Below, piece after piece: positions 46,981 to 58,363 of a stretch of 64,000 nucleotides of DNA (positions are counted from its first letter, which is position 1; every line of letters starts with the position of its first letter). The stretch covers positions 64,789,807 through 64,853,806 of the forward strand of contig NC_088204.1 of the NCBI RefSeq assembly GCF_037126465.1. The letters are read 5' to 3'. A model generated the notes under the pieces. It was not told the DNA's origin and made no database searches. It saw only the letters and a program-made list of their open reading frames with translations. A program made the translations under genes and the position numbers. Source of the DNA: Ornithodoros turicata. Its lineage: Eukaryota; Arthropoda; Arachnida; Ixodida; Argasidae.

Positions 46981-48141
46981 AGAGGCCCGCTTGGTTTCTA
47001 AAGGTGTCAAAACTTCTACCATCACACAAAATCAGACAGAAAAGAAAATCAAAGAAGAAAATATTGTGGGAGACCTACAGGTCACCGCAAAGAACAAAGT
47101 TGATTTCATCTTCGGACGAAGAATATTTCTCAGAAGAATGAGCTATAGGTCACCTGCCGGTGGGCTTGGAGGGGTCAAACGCTATCAAAAGGCACGGAAA
47201 ATCACAAGGAAAGAAGCACTACAAGAATTACAACGCGACGACATCTATACTCTATACAAAGATGCAAGACGAAGATTTAAGAGAAGGAAAGTCATCTCAC
47301 TCCATCTGAACGACCTCCACCAAGCAGACCTCATTTCATTCATTCAATACAAGAAATACAATAAAGGATTCTCCTACATACTGCTTGTGATAGACTGTTT
47401 GTCGAGGCAAATCATGGCCACACCTCTCAAAACCAAGCGAGGTGAAGGCGTGAAGAAAGGATTTATGAAGCTATATCGAAATAGAGAAAAAAAAAACCGG
47501 CTAATCCATGTAGATCAAGGGCGTGAGTTCTTCAACAAAGTTGTGCAGGCTTGGTGTAAGCGTCATGGCATCCATATGTATGTGACTAGAACTGGCCAAA
47601 AAGCGTTTTTAGCTGAACGCGCAATTAGGACAATTAAAGGTCGCCTGTTCTGATATTTCCGTAGTCAAGGACATCACAAATACCTTAAAATTCTTCCAAA
47701 GATTATAGAGGATTATAACAATTCTTACCATAGAACTATTAAAATGGCACCGAATGAAGTGAATGAAAGGTTGAACTCTTCAATAGACTCAATAGTAAAA
47801 AAGATGATGACATCACAATACCATTCGAAATTGGCGAGCAAGTTCGTATTCTATTGAATCAATCAATCTTTGACAAGGGGTACACAGGACACTGGTCTCA
47901 CGTTCTCTATACAATTGCGAGGTATAAGAAAACAGATCCCCCTGTCTTTTACATTGCAGAGGGCACATATTATGCAAATGAATTGCAACGTGCTATCAAA
48001 GAGGCTGATGACCCATATCCAATTGAAAAAATTATATCCAGTAAGAAAATTGATGGAATCACTCATTATAAAGTGAAGTGGGCTGGTTATGACGATTCAT
48101 TTAATTCGTGGGTTCCAGTGCAAGATGTTGCCAGGCTCTGA
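46976..48141 (+). pseudogene. Polinton integrase (DDE, retroviral type) with chromodomain, broken
   Basis: A basic N-terminal region (FIFGRRIFLRRMSY) is followed by the catalytic core with Asp in LHQADLISF (near 47325), Asp in LIHVDQGREFF (near 47510) and Glu in AFLAERAIRTIKGRLF (near 47620), so the D,D,E set is present. TGA at 47651-47653 stops the frame, and a frameshift at an A-run near 47797 precedes the C-terminal part. That part has GEQVRI, then GYTGHWSHVLYTI, and ends with a chromodomain (YPIEKIISSKK, YKVKWAGYDDSFNSWVP). The enzyme would integrate the element, giving the 6-bp duplication. The chromodomain may steer it to modified histones. Confidence 0.88.
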
Positions 48142-49391
48142 GTTTTATATGTACCTCCTATCCAATGAGTGTACCGAATTATATCGAACAAATACACTGG
48201 ACAACTTTACAGTTGCTTTGAATGCACCCCTACAACTGAGTGGAAAGTATGAAGTTGGATTACAAGAACTATCCATCTGTAATCTATTCTACAATATACC
48301 GCGGAGTGATGACGGTGTCATGCAGGTTGATTACAAAGACTTTGCAGAGGTTCGCAAGACTATCGTCGTTAAAAGAACCCTAGAAATGGCCCTTCTAGAG
48401 CTTTTTGAAGATTTGAACAGTTCTTTCAATTATATTGACGGGAGATATGTATTCCGTTTCTCACATTCTATTCTGTCAATTAAATGTATAGATGAAAACT
48501 CACAAGACGCTATTGGAGTGTCATCCATTCAAGGCAATACTATAATAGGTTCTAAGGTGCCTCATCAGGACACATTTACTTCGAGAGGAATTCGCTTCGC
48601 ACCTATGCATACTAGAAGAAATTGCTATTCTTACTTCAACTGGCTTGATCGCATTCATTACAGGTTGTTCTATCAAGACCACATTAAATCGTTTTTTTTT
48701 TAACACACAAAACTGAAGCAAGTGTAACATTCCGAGAGAATAGTTATAGATTGTCACAGTCATTACACAGTCTCTTTGCTATTCCAGAACAGCTCAAGAA
48801 TCTCCTGAGATTAAATAATTTTAATATAAAAGATGATACAGCCTACTACTATGGAGATTCATTTGAACACACTTATGACTTGATTATAGCGAAAGAAGTA
48901 CAGGTTACAAAAAGAATAACTATTCCACCAGATCATTATGAAACTCTGAAATTACTGCTACATACAATCAACAATCAATTAGAGGGCAAAGCTCTACTCA
49001 CATATAGTAATTACACAAAGCTCTGCACTATCAACCATTACCATACCATATACCATTCATATACCAGAACACCTCCCTAATATGTTGGGTTTTGCACCAC
49101 TTACAACTTTTGCAAGCAGTACAAGTGGAAATATGCACCCCAGACTTACACCATTATTCCATCATTTTATAGTTTATTGCGACATTATCGAATCATCATA
49201 CTTGGGTGCAAAGAAGTTTCCAATATTAAAATTAGTCCCATACTCTGTTCCAAAACATGCAATATTTTAAGCTATTGCATAATGAAATAAATTTCATTTC
49301 AATTAAGTTATGTGACGATTCTGGTCGACCTCTCCAATTCAAAGGACCAGGCAAAACAGCTCTAGCTCTACATTTTAGACATGTATCTTAA
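48125..49391 (+). pseudogene. Polinton minor-capsid-like protein (penton candidate), frameshifted
   Basis: Starts at 48125, overlapping the integrase end. EFYMYLLSNECTELY and APLQLSGKYEVGLQEL match the N-terminal pattern of a widespread Polinton/adintovirus protein thought to be the minor (penton) capsid protein. Later pieces in other frames are FIVYCDIIESSYLGAK (near 49165) and CDDSGRPLQFKGPGKTA (near 49308), the usual C-terminal motifs. There are at least three frame changes (after 48690, between 48751 and 49080, and near 49290). The length of about 420 codons fits the family. The penton role is from the literature on Polinton capsids and is not provable here. Confidence 0.7.
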
Positions 49392-49734
49392 AGAAATCCC
49401 GGAAATCCACTACGGTCATGGACTTGGCAACCTTACACCATACTCGGGACCAATGTTTCAGAGGGGCAGTGGATTCTTTAAATCATTGTGCAAGTTTGCA
49501 TTCCCACTCCTGCGACGAGCACAACCATACGTTACTAAGACCGCAATGTATGCAGTAAAAAACCTGGCACGAAAACTATCAGATGGTCAACATTTGAAAG
49601 AAGCCATTAGAAGCAGTGCATCCGAGCTTAAGGCACAAGTCTTAAAAGATTTTGCTGGCGGCGGCGGCGGCAGACGGAGGAAAAGAAGAAGAAAAGACGT
49701 CTTTGACAAGCAACCCAATTGGAGCGAGGAATAA
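49381..49734 (+). CDS. Small basic virion protein, core or pX/pVI-like
   Basis: 117 residues, intact, its ATG overlapping the previous stop. The pattern GLGNLTPYSGPMFQRGSGFF, then LLRRAQPYVTKTAMYAVKNL, then LKEAIRSSASELK is typical of a short Polinton protein with a Gly-rich start and an amphipathic helix. The tail is Gly5 followed by a strongly basic RRRKRRRK stretch, which suggests DNA binding or nuclear import. Related adintovirus proteins have been compared with adenovirus core or membrane-active proteins. I cannot decide which. Confidence 0.6.
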   Translation: MYLKEIPEIHYGHGLGNLTPYSGPMFQRGSGFFKSLCKFAFPLLRRAQPYVTKTAMYAVKNLARKLSDGQHLKEAIRSSASELKAQVLKDFAGGGGGRRRKRRRKDVFDKQPNWSEE

Positions 49735-50306
49735 ATATTTTCGTCAACGCTAGCGTCCGTTTGTCTGACTGGATAGTAAAAATAAGCAGACCAAGATAGG
49801 GCAAAACGGGAAATAAGGTAAGATACCTGATTGCAGCGGGGATAAGTCAAAGCGTTCGCGACACAGGACCGTCCACTTAAAAAAGTCCTTAGAAGCGGTG
49901 CATCGACGCCGGTGGTCGCGACACGGGGTTGTTCATTTAAAAAAAAAGTCATTAGAATCGGCGCACCGCCCCGGGAGGTCGCGACACAGAGTTGTCCAAT
50001 TTGAAAGAAAACTATTAGAAGCTGTGCATTGGTGCCGGAGGTCGCGACACTGGGTCGGATTTTGTACTCGTTACCATAGGTCATGGGAAGATGCAATAAA
50101 AAACTCCTTCGAAAAGGAAGAGCCGCGAAACGATTCCATTTCTCCTTAGACCAGTGCATCGATGCCGGAGGTCGCGACACACTGCCTTCCACCCTCAAAG
50201 AAGTGCCGGGGGGAGAAAAGCGGAAATAAGTGGCGACAGGTAAATGACCTGTCAAGTCCTAAAAATAAAACAAGGGAGAGGGTGATACTTGTATTCAGTC
50301 GCAAAC
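49735..50306. repeat. Minisatellite with ggtcgcgacac core plus a gene fragment
   Basis: Five copies of a unit of about 62 bp carrying (g)ccgg(a/t)ggtcgcgacac lie near 49855, 49915, 49978, 50041 and 50171. The doubled spacing before the last copy is explained by 50053-50144, which is a fragment of the 5' end of the 17382-17756 gene (SWEDAIKNSFEKEEPRNDSI). No full gene. Confidence 0.7.
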
Positions 50307-51014
50307 ATGTCACTGGTCAACGTAGTCCACGCCCAGTCCGAATTGGTTTTGAAGGGGGAGTGTGAGCTTTTTCAAATTCCGTCCACTCAAATTTCTATAG
50401 AATCATGCGAGAATCAATTGTTCTACCCTGTATCGACAATTACAGGCGGCGAATCTACGATTGAATGGAATATAAGCAACTTATCTGATCTCTATCTTGA
50501 TGTTTCTAGTATGTACATTAAACTAACTATGCAGATATTGAGAAGCGATGGGAGTGATCCGTATACAAGAATGGCGGATGGTGTAGTCGACGATATTGTA
50601 TTCCCTGTGAATAACTTGGTAGCTGCAATGTTTAAGTATATTAATGTGTATATCAATCATCGATTATTATCGTCAAATTGTCTGAATTCCTACCGATGTA
50701 TGCTTGATACTTTGCTCTACACCAACACACATCTTCAGAAAACAGTAGATGATTGTTGTATGTATATCTATGATTCAGGTGAACATGCCGCAAACGATCC
50801 AAATTCGAATGTTGCTAAAGCACTCATTTCTAGAACAAGGGGTGGCAAACTATTTGAAGTTGTCATGCGTGTTAATACGGATTTGACAGATCAAATTAAT
50901 CTATTATTACTGGGATTGGATGTTAGGGTGTCTGCTGTGCACGCCAGTGACATGCATCGCTTATTGACTGGTCCAGGAGAAACGCATCAACATCAAATCA
51001 AGATACCAACTTAA
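50307..51014 (+). pseudogene. Polinton major capsid protein, N-terminal half only
   Basis: Start MSLVNVVHAQSELVLKGECE, with the usual opening: ELFQIPSTQISIE, then DLYLDVSSMYIKLT, then FPVNNLVAAMFKYINVYIN and SYRCMLDTLLYTN. These are the signature blocks of the first jelly roll of the hexon-like double-jelly-roll capsid protein of Polintons/adintoviruses. The frame ends at 51014 after 235 codons with LLLGLDVRVSAVHASDMHRL, about half the normal length, and nothing resembling the second jelly roll follows on this strand. The same kind of gene, but its C-terminal end, appears at 63660-64000 (-) in lineage B. Confidence 0.82.
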
Positions 51015-52428
51015 ACGAGATTTCCGACCACTGACCTGCTGCAATCGGGTTACCATGGCACACGGCCAGAAGAGGACAGATGACCGAGACAAATAATGGG
51101 AAAGCGCGCCCGTTCACATTCCTTCGGTTGTTGTACCACCTGTCTAATTGTAAAAGAAAATCGTGGGGGAACGCATAAGGCTGTTATTTGAAACGTGTCT
51201 CTTTTGTGCTTCCTTGTTTGTCTTTCTCGCATTCTCGCAATGTGTCCTCGGGCTAACATATTAGCCTTGGCTCATAATCGTTGTTGTGAACGAACAAAAA
51301 ATCGTAGAATCCTATGTTTGCGCCTAGAGTGCAATACGTGCGTGTAAGTAGTAGGTACTGGACTCTCACAGTGCACAACGCTCAACTGTCCTGAACACGA
51401 TTTAATTAGCAATTAGAGCTAATTGGGACCCCCCACATTAATCAGCACCCTCCAGGGAGCCACCACACTAATTGGGGAAAGTCTAACTCGTGTCCAGACC
51501 AGCTGAGCGTTGTGCACTATGAGAGTCCATAAAAAAGAAAAAAATAGGCAGAAAATAAAATAAAAAGATAGAAATAGAGTGAGTGGAGAGAAACAATTTA
51601 TTCGAAAATCAACGATGCCGAGGCGAATAAGCCGCTCCGCAACACCCGAGTGACCAGCGCCCGCCATGTTGGTAGTTGGCACCCAGCAGTTGCAGAGATC
51701 GACGACAGGTGGCCACTTAGTTGCAAGGCATCACACCAGATGGCGCCACCATCATAGCTCTAGACGAGAAAGACAGACAACACTAGCGCCAGGTAAAAAA
51801 TGGCAACACTGCAAAACAAGTCTAGGCATGCGAGAGAAAAGGTCTAACCGCTACTGCTAAAACAGAAAACAGTACACATCGGGGGAAAAGGCTTACGGGG
51901 GCGATTGCTTAGGCCTAACCACAGCGTCACAACACTATGCAGCTAACACCAGGCGGGAACCACTAGGCACACATCGCTAAACATGCGTCAACACGAACAA
52001 AAGGCTTGCTCACCGCAAAACAAGCCTAAACATGCGAGAAAAGGCTTAACACGAGCGCGGTCAAATCACTCGTTGGTCACCGCTAAACACGGCAAACATA
52101 CGAGAAAAGGAGCGCGTCAAATCACTCACCTTTTCCCCCGCGGCAACTTCCAGGCAGAAACTGAGCGAGCACGGGGAGCGCACATCTGCTTTCCACGGCA
52201 GCCAGAGAGAAACTGACTGAGGTGACGCGCAGCGGCAGCTATGGATGCGCGCGCGCCCTCTGCTCCACCCGTCCGCGCATGCGCGCGCGCGCTGCTAGCT
52301 CCCTCTGCGCCGCCCGCGGGTGTTTTCGGTTTCGGCTCTCCGCTGCGCGCGCGCACGCTCCTAGCGGCGACAGGTCGCTTTTGAGTTTCGGTTTCACTCT
52401 CCATTCTTTGCGCGCGCGCGTTTATCTG
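51015..52428. other. Junction region between A2 and B, no recognised gene
   Basis: An imperfect 40-bp inverted repeat lies at 51360-51399/51489-51528. 51800-52130 carries degenerate direct repeats around aaacatgcgagaaaagg, ggtcaccgctaaacac and gtcaaatcactc. 52220-52430 is extremely rich in gcgcgc. This would be a suitable place for the terminal repeat and promoter of element B, but no 6-bp duplication or AG end could be fixed. Confidence 0.5.
51360..51528. repeat. Imperfect 40-bp inverted repeat
   Basis: ggactctcacagtgcacaac... (51360-51399) and its inverse (51489-51528) agree at 35 of 40 positions, separated by 89 bases. Confidence 0.75.
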
Positions 52429-52434
52429 TATAAA
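52429..52434 (+). promoter_or_regulatory. TATA box for the 52473 gene
   Basis: tataaa sits 39 bases before the ATG, preceded by a (gc)n stretch. This implies a very short 5' leader. Confidence 0.55.
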
Positions 52435-52472
52435 GGCAGCGCGCACAGCGCTCGCGTCATCGCTACGTGAAG

Positions 52473-52931
52473 ATGTTCAGCTACCACTCTTTACAAAATT
52501 GTTCCCGCACCCACGCTTCTTGGGAAGAAGTGGAGAATGAATGTTTCAGCAGCGAAAGTCCCCGCAACGAGCTCGTCATCACTGCTTTTTGCTACGTGAT
52601 AGACATGGTAGGCTTTGGCAATATAGGAGAGATCTCGCCGGGGCCGCTGCAGGAGATGGTGCGTCGGATCTACGCCCGTTACAAGAACGTCTGCATAACG
52701 GTCCCCGACGGACCCCTGGGACTGATGAGCGAATTTGTGAGTCTGGCCAACTCAGAATTCAACTACATCGCTGCAGACATCGTGGACCTTCTCGCTCGTG
52801 CCATCGCTCATATTAAGCACGCCCTGCGGAAGCAGCGACATTTGCAAGCAGTCTATATCGCCAACTTTGTCATTGATTTATTGAAATACCGATTGGTTAT
52901 TGACATGCAACGCATTAAACAGTCCGAATAA
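52473..52931 (+). CDS. Conserved Polinton protein of unknown function (PRN-ITAF family)
   Basis: 152 residues, intact. The ATG at 52473 lies just after a TATA box. Motifs shared with the AT-rich copy at 17382-17756 and the fragment at 50053-50144: SWEE/SWED, SPRNELVITAF, YVIDMVGFG, RRIYARYKNVC, GPLGLMSEF. The C-terminal half is helical with regular hydrophobic spacing (IVDLLARAIAHIKHAL, IANFVIDLLKYRL). No Cys/His pattern, signal peptide or membrane segment. It is the outermost gene at the left side of B and transcribes toward the polymerase, whose gene comes from the other side. Conservation in three copies with very different base composition supports a real function. Confidence 0.75.
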   Translation: MFSYHSLQNCSRTHASWEEVENECFSSESPRNELVITAFCYVIDMVGFGNIGEISPGPLQEMVRRIYARYKNVCITVPDGPLGLMSEFVSLANSEFNYIAADIVDLLARAIAHIKHALRKQRHLQAVYIANFVIDLLKYRLVIDMQRIKQSE

Positions 52932-53235
52932 CTTTGACGAGACTCTGTGTGTTCTTTCACTGAAACATCTTTATTGAATACAAACAAAAGAGTTGGTCAA
53001 TAGATGCCTGCACCCTCCCTCCCTTGTCTGATCTCACGAACGCAGCATTACGAGATGATCAGACGTGCCAGAAAAGGGGAATCTTAATCGCAGCGCCGTC
53101 ATTGCGCGGGTCACTGCACCAGCATGATGACAGAATGGTAATTCTTTTCGTACACCCATTCCGCTACCAGACTGCCACGATAACCCGTGCTTCTCCTGTC
53201 TGCGAGAGAGAGAGAGGAGCATGTCTCCGACTAGA

Positions 53236-53245
53236 ACTTTTATTC
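53236..53245 (-). terminator. Polyadenylation signal after PolB
   Basis: On the minus strand, gagaataaaag follows the polymerase stop by about 36 bases and contains AATAAA. Confidence 0.5.
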
Positions 53246-55410
53246 TCGATTACATGCGCGTGCAGCTCTTTGTTCCACGGTTACTCGATGCCTGACGTCG
53301 ACGGTCTCGGGCTCTCTTCCGGGTTTTCTGGTGCTGCACAAAGAGGGAGTACTATCGTAATGCGATACGCGTCAAAACACCCGTAAAGCTTACCGTATTC
53401 GCAGCTCCCATAAGGGAAGGAGTGTACGGCATCCACGAGATAGCGTTTGTCGTCGTAGGGGACCAAGCTCTTCTTGAGTCTCGAAATGGTGTACATCGTT
53501 TGCTTTATACTCTGGATGGTGCACTGCTTCTGAGAGACCATCTTTTCATTGAACAGAGAATCTCGGTACACTTCGTGCAATAAGTGTTTCCTCACCACGT
53601 CTTTCTTAACTCCTTTCGCTCTCGCGATCTGTTTGTGTGACCCAGCCAAGAGAATGCTGTACATTTTCGCTCGGATGGCTACGACTTCCTGAATAACACC
53701 ACCTCCCGTCTCGTCTTTGAAGTACCCCATCTGGTTCGCGTGCTCGTCGTTGAAAAGCGGGTGGTCCGGTGGATAGGAAGACAGATCTAACTCATTCTCA
53801 ATCTTCATCAGCTGTTCTTCCAGACTTGCACACGTGAGAGAGAAAATTATGCTGTCCGTATCGCTATAGATCAATTGCACTGGACACGACAAGCGAGAAA
53901 AGAGCGACTCGTAGACGAAGCTGTACATTCGGACTTTGGATATTTTTAGAATGGCAAAGCCCACGTAAAGGGGGTGCGTGCATTTGATGCGGCGCTGTTT
54001 CATCTCGTACAAGATGCACTTGTCACTCAGAATGAGAAAATGCTGACTGTCGACGGAGCTAGCCTTTCGTAGTGCACTTTCTGTGTCGTAGGCTATTGCG
54101 TACCTTTTCATGCGTCTCACATTTTGTATCGACTTACCGAACGTGCTGTTCGACATGGTTTTGTACAGAAGTCTCTCGAATTTCGTGCTCGCGGCATTCC
54201 TCAACGCGACGTTTCTCTGCACGAAGGTTTGCAAAAAGTCGTCTTGGCGGAACGAGAGGATGCTGTGAACACGTTTTATTTTCATGCCCAACCTCACGTA
54301 CAGAGCGAGCAATGCATAATGGACGACGTAGCGTTCTTTGTCATAGCACGTCAGCAAGAGTTTCTTTGTGGGAGGGGCGTTCAGCGCCAACGCATCTTTC
54401 AGGTGTCGCTGGTAGGGGGACAGTTCGTTCTCGTCCACGCACCTGTGTTCGGGTGCCAGGGGAAAATCCCTGGTGAGCGCGTGCAGTTCTTCGGGATACA
54501 ACAAGTCTACCACATACACGTAACCCACTTCCGAATCGTGAGGAATGTTGAGAAAATCAATCTCGCTCCACCTCGAAGGATCGACCCACTCAAAACCAAC
54601 TGTCGGGAGATCGAAAGTCATCGCGTACGGGTACAAACTATTCACGTCGAGGTACTGGATAAAAGTCTTTTCTTGCTGGGGATCGTAATCGTCGCACCCC
54701 TCGTGATTAGCCCGACAGTATCTGTGGAAGCTGTTACAAATGCCTCCCCTGATTCCCTTCTCGATCGTTTCGTACATCTCGCGATCGCTCATGAGCTCGA
54801 GTTTGACTTTGGTGAGCTTCAGAGCGCTGCCCCACGCGTAGCTGGCGAGGGACACGGTGCGTAGGATATCCATCCCATCCGTCTCTAGCGCGATCTTCCT
54901 GAAATACAGCACGACGTCGCAGAGCTGACAGGCGTCGAGCGTGACGTAGAGACGCGTGTAACCACCGAGGTTCTTACATTCGAACAATTCGAAAATCTCT
55001 AGGGCGTACTGATAGTCCTCGTCCGTGATCTCTTGGTCGTTCAGGTCACTTTTGAAAGCTTCCTTTGGTGGTAGTGCGGGCAAATTGTACGCTTCGAAAC
55101 TGTCGACGAAGGTGTACGGGTAAATGCCCTTCCTGAGGAGGCGCCGGAAACGGTCACCATACATTTGGCGGGTACAATGAAACGCGCTCTCGCCACAGCT
55201 CGCGAGCAGGGTTTCCACCAGGTTCGACAAGGACAGGTTGAAAAACTGCGTGGTATCGCGGAAATGGAGATCGCCAATGTTGAACCCTCTTATCTTTTCC
55301 GTACTCGAAGCTAAGATCCACGGCTCGCCCAGATTTAGAACGTGCATGTGGCGGAGAAGGGAGCTCAAATCGTATTGCAGGTTGTGCACGCACACGACGA
55401 GTTCTTTGGT

Positions 55411-55454
55411 ATTACGACACGTAAGGGGGTATTACGACACGTATTACGACACGT
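55411..55454. repeat. Triplicated 12-mer attacgacacgt inside PolB
   Basis: Copies at 55411-55422, 55431-55442 and 55443-55454, the first two separated by aagggggt. The family needs only one copy here, so 32 extra bases shift the frame between the exonuclease I/finger part and the exonuclease II part. Confidence 0.85.
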
Positions 55455-56810
55455 ATCACACAGCGTCGCGACAAAATTCGAAGAACCGGGCTCTACGAAG
55501 CGGGTGTGGTCGTGATGCGACACCTTTCGCGTTTGTCGGTTAAATTCGATTCCACAAAATTCGCAGTGCGTAGTGCTCGCGTGCCGAAAGTGGTCTTCCA
55601 TACTCATGACCAACGGTGAGGGACAACGGTTCAACCTATCGATTTGATCGCTAAATCGCTTGAGCGAGAGCAAGCATTTCTCTGCCGCGTTGGGTCCCAA
55701 ATAGCCATCTAGGCCTAGTATTTTTCCGTCCCAACTTCTCACTACAACGATGCAGTACGAGCTCATCCTGTGCACAGTCACAGCGTCCTTAACGAGTGCG
55801 TCCTTTTCCAAGACGCTCTCCGTGTCCAACACCGCGAAATAGGGATAGGGATGCATGTACTGTATCTTGTTGAAGGAGACACACTCCCCCGCTTTTGGCA
55901 TTTCGAGAATCACTTCGTTTACGTCGCGACACAGACGTTCGTGTTGCTGCAATGCCTCTCTCGTCCCGTAACTGGACGTGCATCTCTCGCAATAAAAGTA
56001 GTCACTTCGTCCCATGAAAGTGCTAAATTTTCTGATTCCATAGAAATGCTCTCTAAGCTCGAGCAAGTGGACTTTATCTTTATACAGCGTGCAGGGAACC
56101 CATCCTGTTGTTATCGAACTCGTCTGCTCGTCGAACACGTAGATGTACACTCTAAATCGTTTTACACCTTAAAGGGTGTAAATCAAAATGTTCATGGCGC
56201 ACACCTTTTAAGGTGTATTTTAACACCCTCATGGCAATTGGGGTGTAAAGGGTGTAACGCTGAATAAAACTGCTGGGTTCGTGGCACATCTGGTGACTGT
56301 TCTGGTAATATTCTGGTAACTGTGTATTCACAATTACCAACATATTGCATATAATCACATTGAGGTCCATATATGTATGCACATCAAGGTGATTAAATGT
56401 GTGTAAACACGCACAGGCGACAAACAGACAATCATGTATGGCACGGCAGCTGTGCATGGCAATGAAGCATCGAGCTGTGAGGCAACAGCATGAAGCTGTA
56501 TAAAGCCTTTCGTGAAATTGTAGACCTTCTCATGAGCAGGCACCTCCCCCATGTGCATGTTAATTACTTAGAACGTAGCATTTATTCGTTTCTTCAAGGA
56601 TTTGCAGTGTGGTATGCACAGATATCTAACCCCTGTAAAATGCATTACATTGTTCATTAACCGCGACTCATCAGGATGTTTGGCCCTCTCCTCCCTCTAT
56701 GGTGTATGCGTTTCGAAGGGAAACACTAGCATTTTAAAGATGTTGCTAGAAAAACTCGAAATTTTAAGAACGTATCCCTTTCATTAGCAAGAAGACATCA
56801 ATTTTATCAA

Positions 56811-57257
56811 ATGTATGTGTGGTCGCAACCCTTCATCAGAAATGCCACATCTACTGATGGTTCCAAGGAGATACTACTTCAGCATGGCCCAGGAGCAATT
56901 CAGAGTTACATTCATGACCGTGATATTCACGCAGAACCTATAGACTATGAGAAAAGTGCAGTTGGTAATGATAACACATTTGCTGTTGGCTGTGTTGTTG
57001 CAAAAGAACCTTCCGAGGAGGACTTACCCGTGTTCGTTGAGATTGCAGGCATATATGTTATTAACTCTGATACCATTTTTCTCATACAAACATTAACTGC
57101 TGTTGATTATGATGAGCACTGTCATGTATTTGTTCTGTCTTGCAATGAGGAGCAACGTGTTTTAAGAAATTCGAGCACTATCTCAGCAGATCTTCTAAAT
57201 ATGCATATATTATCTGATGGTAGACGTGTTGTAAATCCACGCCATGCACTTTTGTAA
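56811..57257 (+). CDS. Possible transposase C-terminal fragment
   Basis: 148 residues starting MYVWSQPFIRNATSTDGSKE. No classic catalytic motif was seen. The stretch PVFVEIAGIYVINSDTIFLI, then LTAVDYDEHCHVFVLS, resembles the C-terminal part of long transposon-encoded proteins seen repeatedly in arthropod genomes, but I cannot name the superfamily. It ends with HILSDGRRVVNPRHALL. It lies in the middle of the gtac element, so it is most simply the tail of that element's own transposase gene, with the catalytic part deleted. Confidence 0.45.
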   Translation: MYVWSQPFIRNATSTDGSKEILLQHGPGAIQSYIHDRDIHAEPIDYEKSAVGNDNTFAVGCVVAKEPSEEDLPVFVEIAGIYVINSDTIFLIQTLTAVDYDEHCHVFVLSCNEEQRVLRNSSTISADLLNMHILSDGRRVVNPRHALL

Positions 57258-57469
57258 TGTGATTTTTCGTTCCCTGTTGTTGTATATATTTACTTTTGTT
57301 CATGTGAACGAAAATAAACATACTCCCTTTATACACCTAGGCGACACACTTATGACCATATTTCACCTGAGGGTGTAGTACACCATTCTTACACCCTCAG
57401 TAACTTCTAAAACAAAGTTGTAGGGTGTGAAAGGGGTGTGATCTTTGTTAATACACCTACAGTCGACCC

Positions 57470-58363
57470 CCGTTTATCCGGACTTCATTTATCCGGATCC
57501 CGCGGTATCCGGACAAAAGGCGCGGGAACGGATTTTCCTCCATGTATTTTGTTCTCGTTTATCCGGACTTCAGCTTCCGGAGTCGGACAAGAATTCCAGG
57601 GAACGAAAGTCGAAAATTCTTGTAATCCAGCTTCAGATATCCGGACTACCGTGAGTAAGAGGAGACGCTGACCCCGCTTCGTCACCCTTTTCGCTGTGTT
57701 GGGGTTATTCCCGGCACACTTCAGGGACCTACATTCCTCCGTAGGGGAGACAACCGTGCACGATGACCCCCTTTTCTATTTGTGTGCGTTGGGTTACGTT
57801 GACCAGTCGAGTCATTTGGAAATGTCTCGAGCAACTTTCCGGTTCTAGATGGGAAAACTCCAACCCGAGGGCCTGCTGCTTACAGCCCGTTGGGCGACGA
57901 AGACATTCCCCTAGCTGAGCTGCGATCCCTGATGCAGAGGCTCACTGCGACTGCCGTAGATGATGCTGCGGTTTCTGACTACGTTGACGTTGATAAGGAT
58001 GATGACGCGTGTGCAGCTATGTCTGATGACGGTATGATTGCTGCAGTTGCCTCCGATGATGTGCAGCAAGACGGTGCCGATGACGCCGGTGAGAAACAAG
58101 GCTACGACATTGACACTTTGCGTCCGCACTGACATTCTTTGAGCAGCGCAACAGCGTGGCTCAACTCTATGCAATTAGCAAAAGTTTGCAGGAATCGAGT
58201 GCCTACACTACTATGTAACAGCTGTCATTGACGAGATTTCTGTGTTTTAATTAAACCTTGCTCTGTAGGACGTTTCTATTCGGTCGTTTCATTTATCCGG
58301 ATGCCCCGGTATCCGGACGATTTCGCCGGGAACGGCACCGTCCGGATAAACGGGGGTGGACTG
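57470..58363. mobile_element. pogo/Tigger-like element, 894 bp, nested
   Basis: The ends cagtcgacccccgtttatcc and (inverted) ggataaacgggggtggactg are flanked by TA (57468-57469, 58364-58365), the Tigger-type terminus, with repeated tatccgga blocks inside. It contains an 80-residue acidic frame (57890-58132, DEDIPLAELRSLMQRL then DVDKDDDACAAMSDD), which fits the acidic C-terminal tail of pogo transposases. The DDE domain is missing. Confidence 0.85.

Larger units (their letters stand above)
43071..51014 (+). mobile_element. Polinton/Maverick A2, left 7.9 kb (adintovirus-like, AT-rich)
   Basis: The putative left end starts agtagtactattatgttggg, with the same AGTAGTA opening as A1. It shares the inner terminal-repeat sequence (acatgcaaag..., aagtgaaaatatattta..., aaaacccagcc, gcagaagaa-like) with 13870-14020. 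Downstream are, all on +, ATPase, two small conserved genes, integrase, minor-capsid-like, core-like and major capsid genes, a typical Polinton late cluster. The major capsid frame stops halfway at 51014 and no right TIR is seen, so A2 is truncated or continues beyond an insertion. No 6-bp duplication can be tested. Confidence 0.75.

Noticed and set aside
49587..50255. 222-residue minus-strand frame
   Set aside because: Antisense across the core-like gene and the minisatellite; repetitive translation without domain.
54124..54864. 246-residue plus-strand frame
   Set aside because: Antisense shadow of the well-supported polymerase frame.
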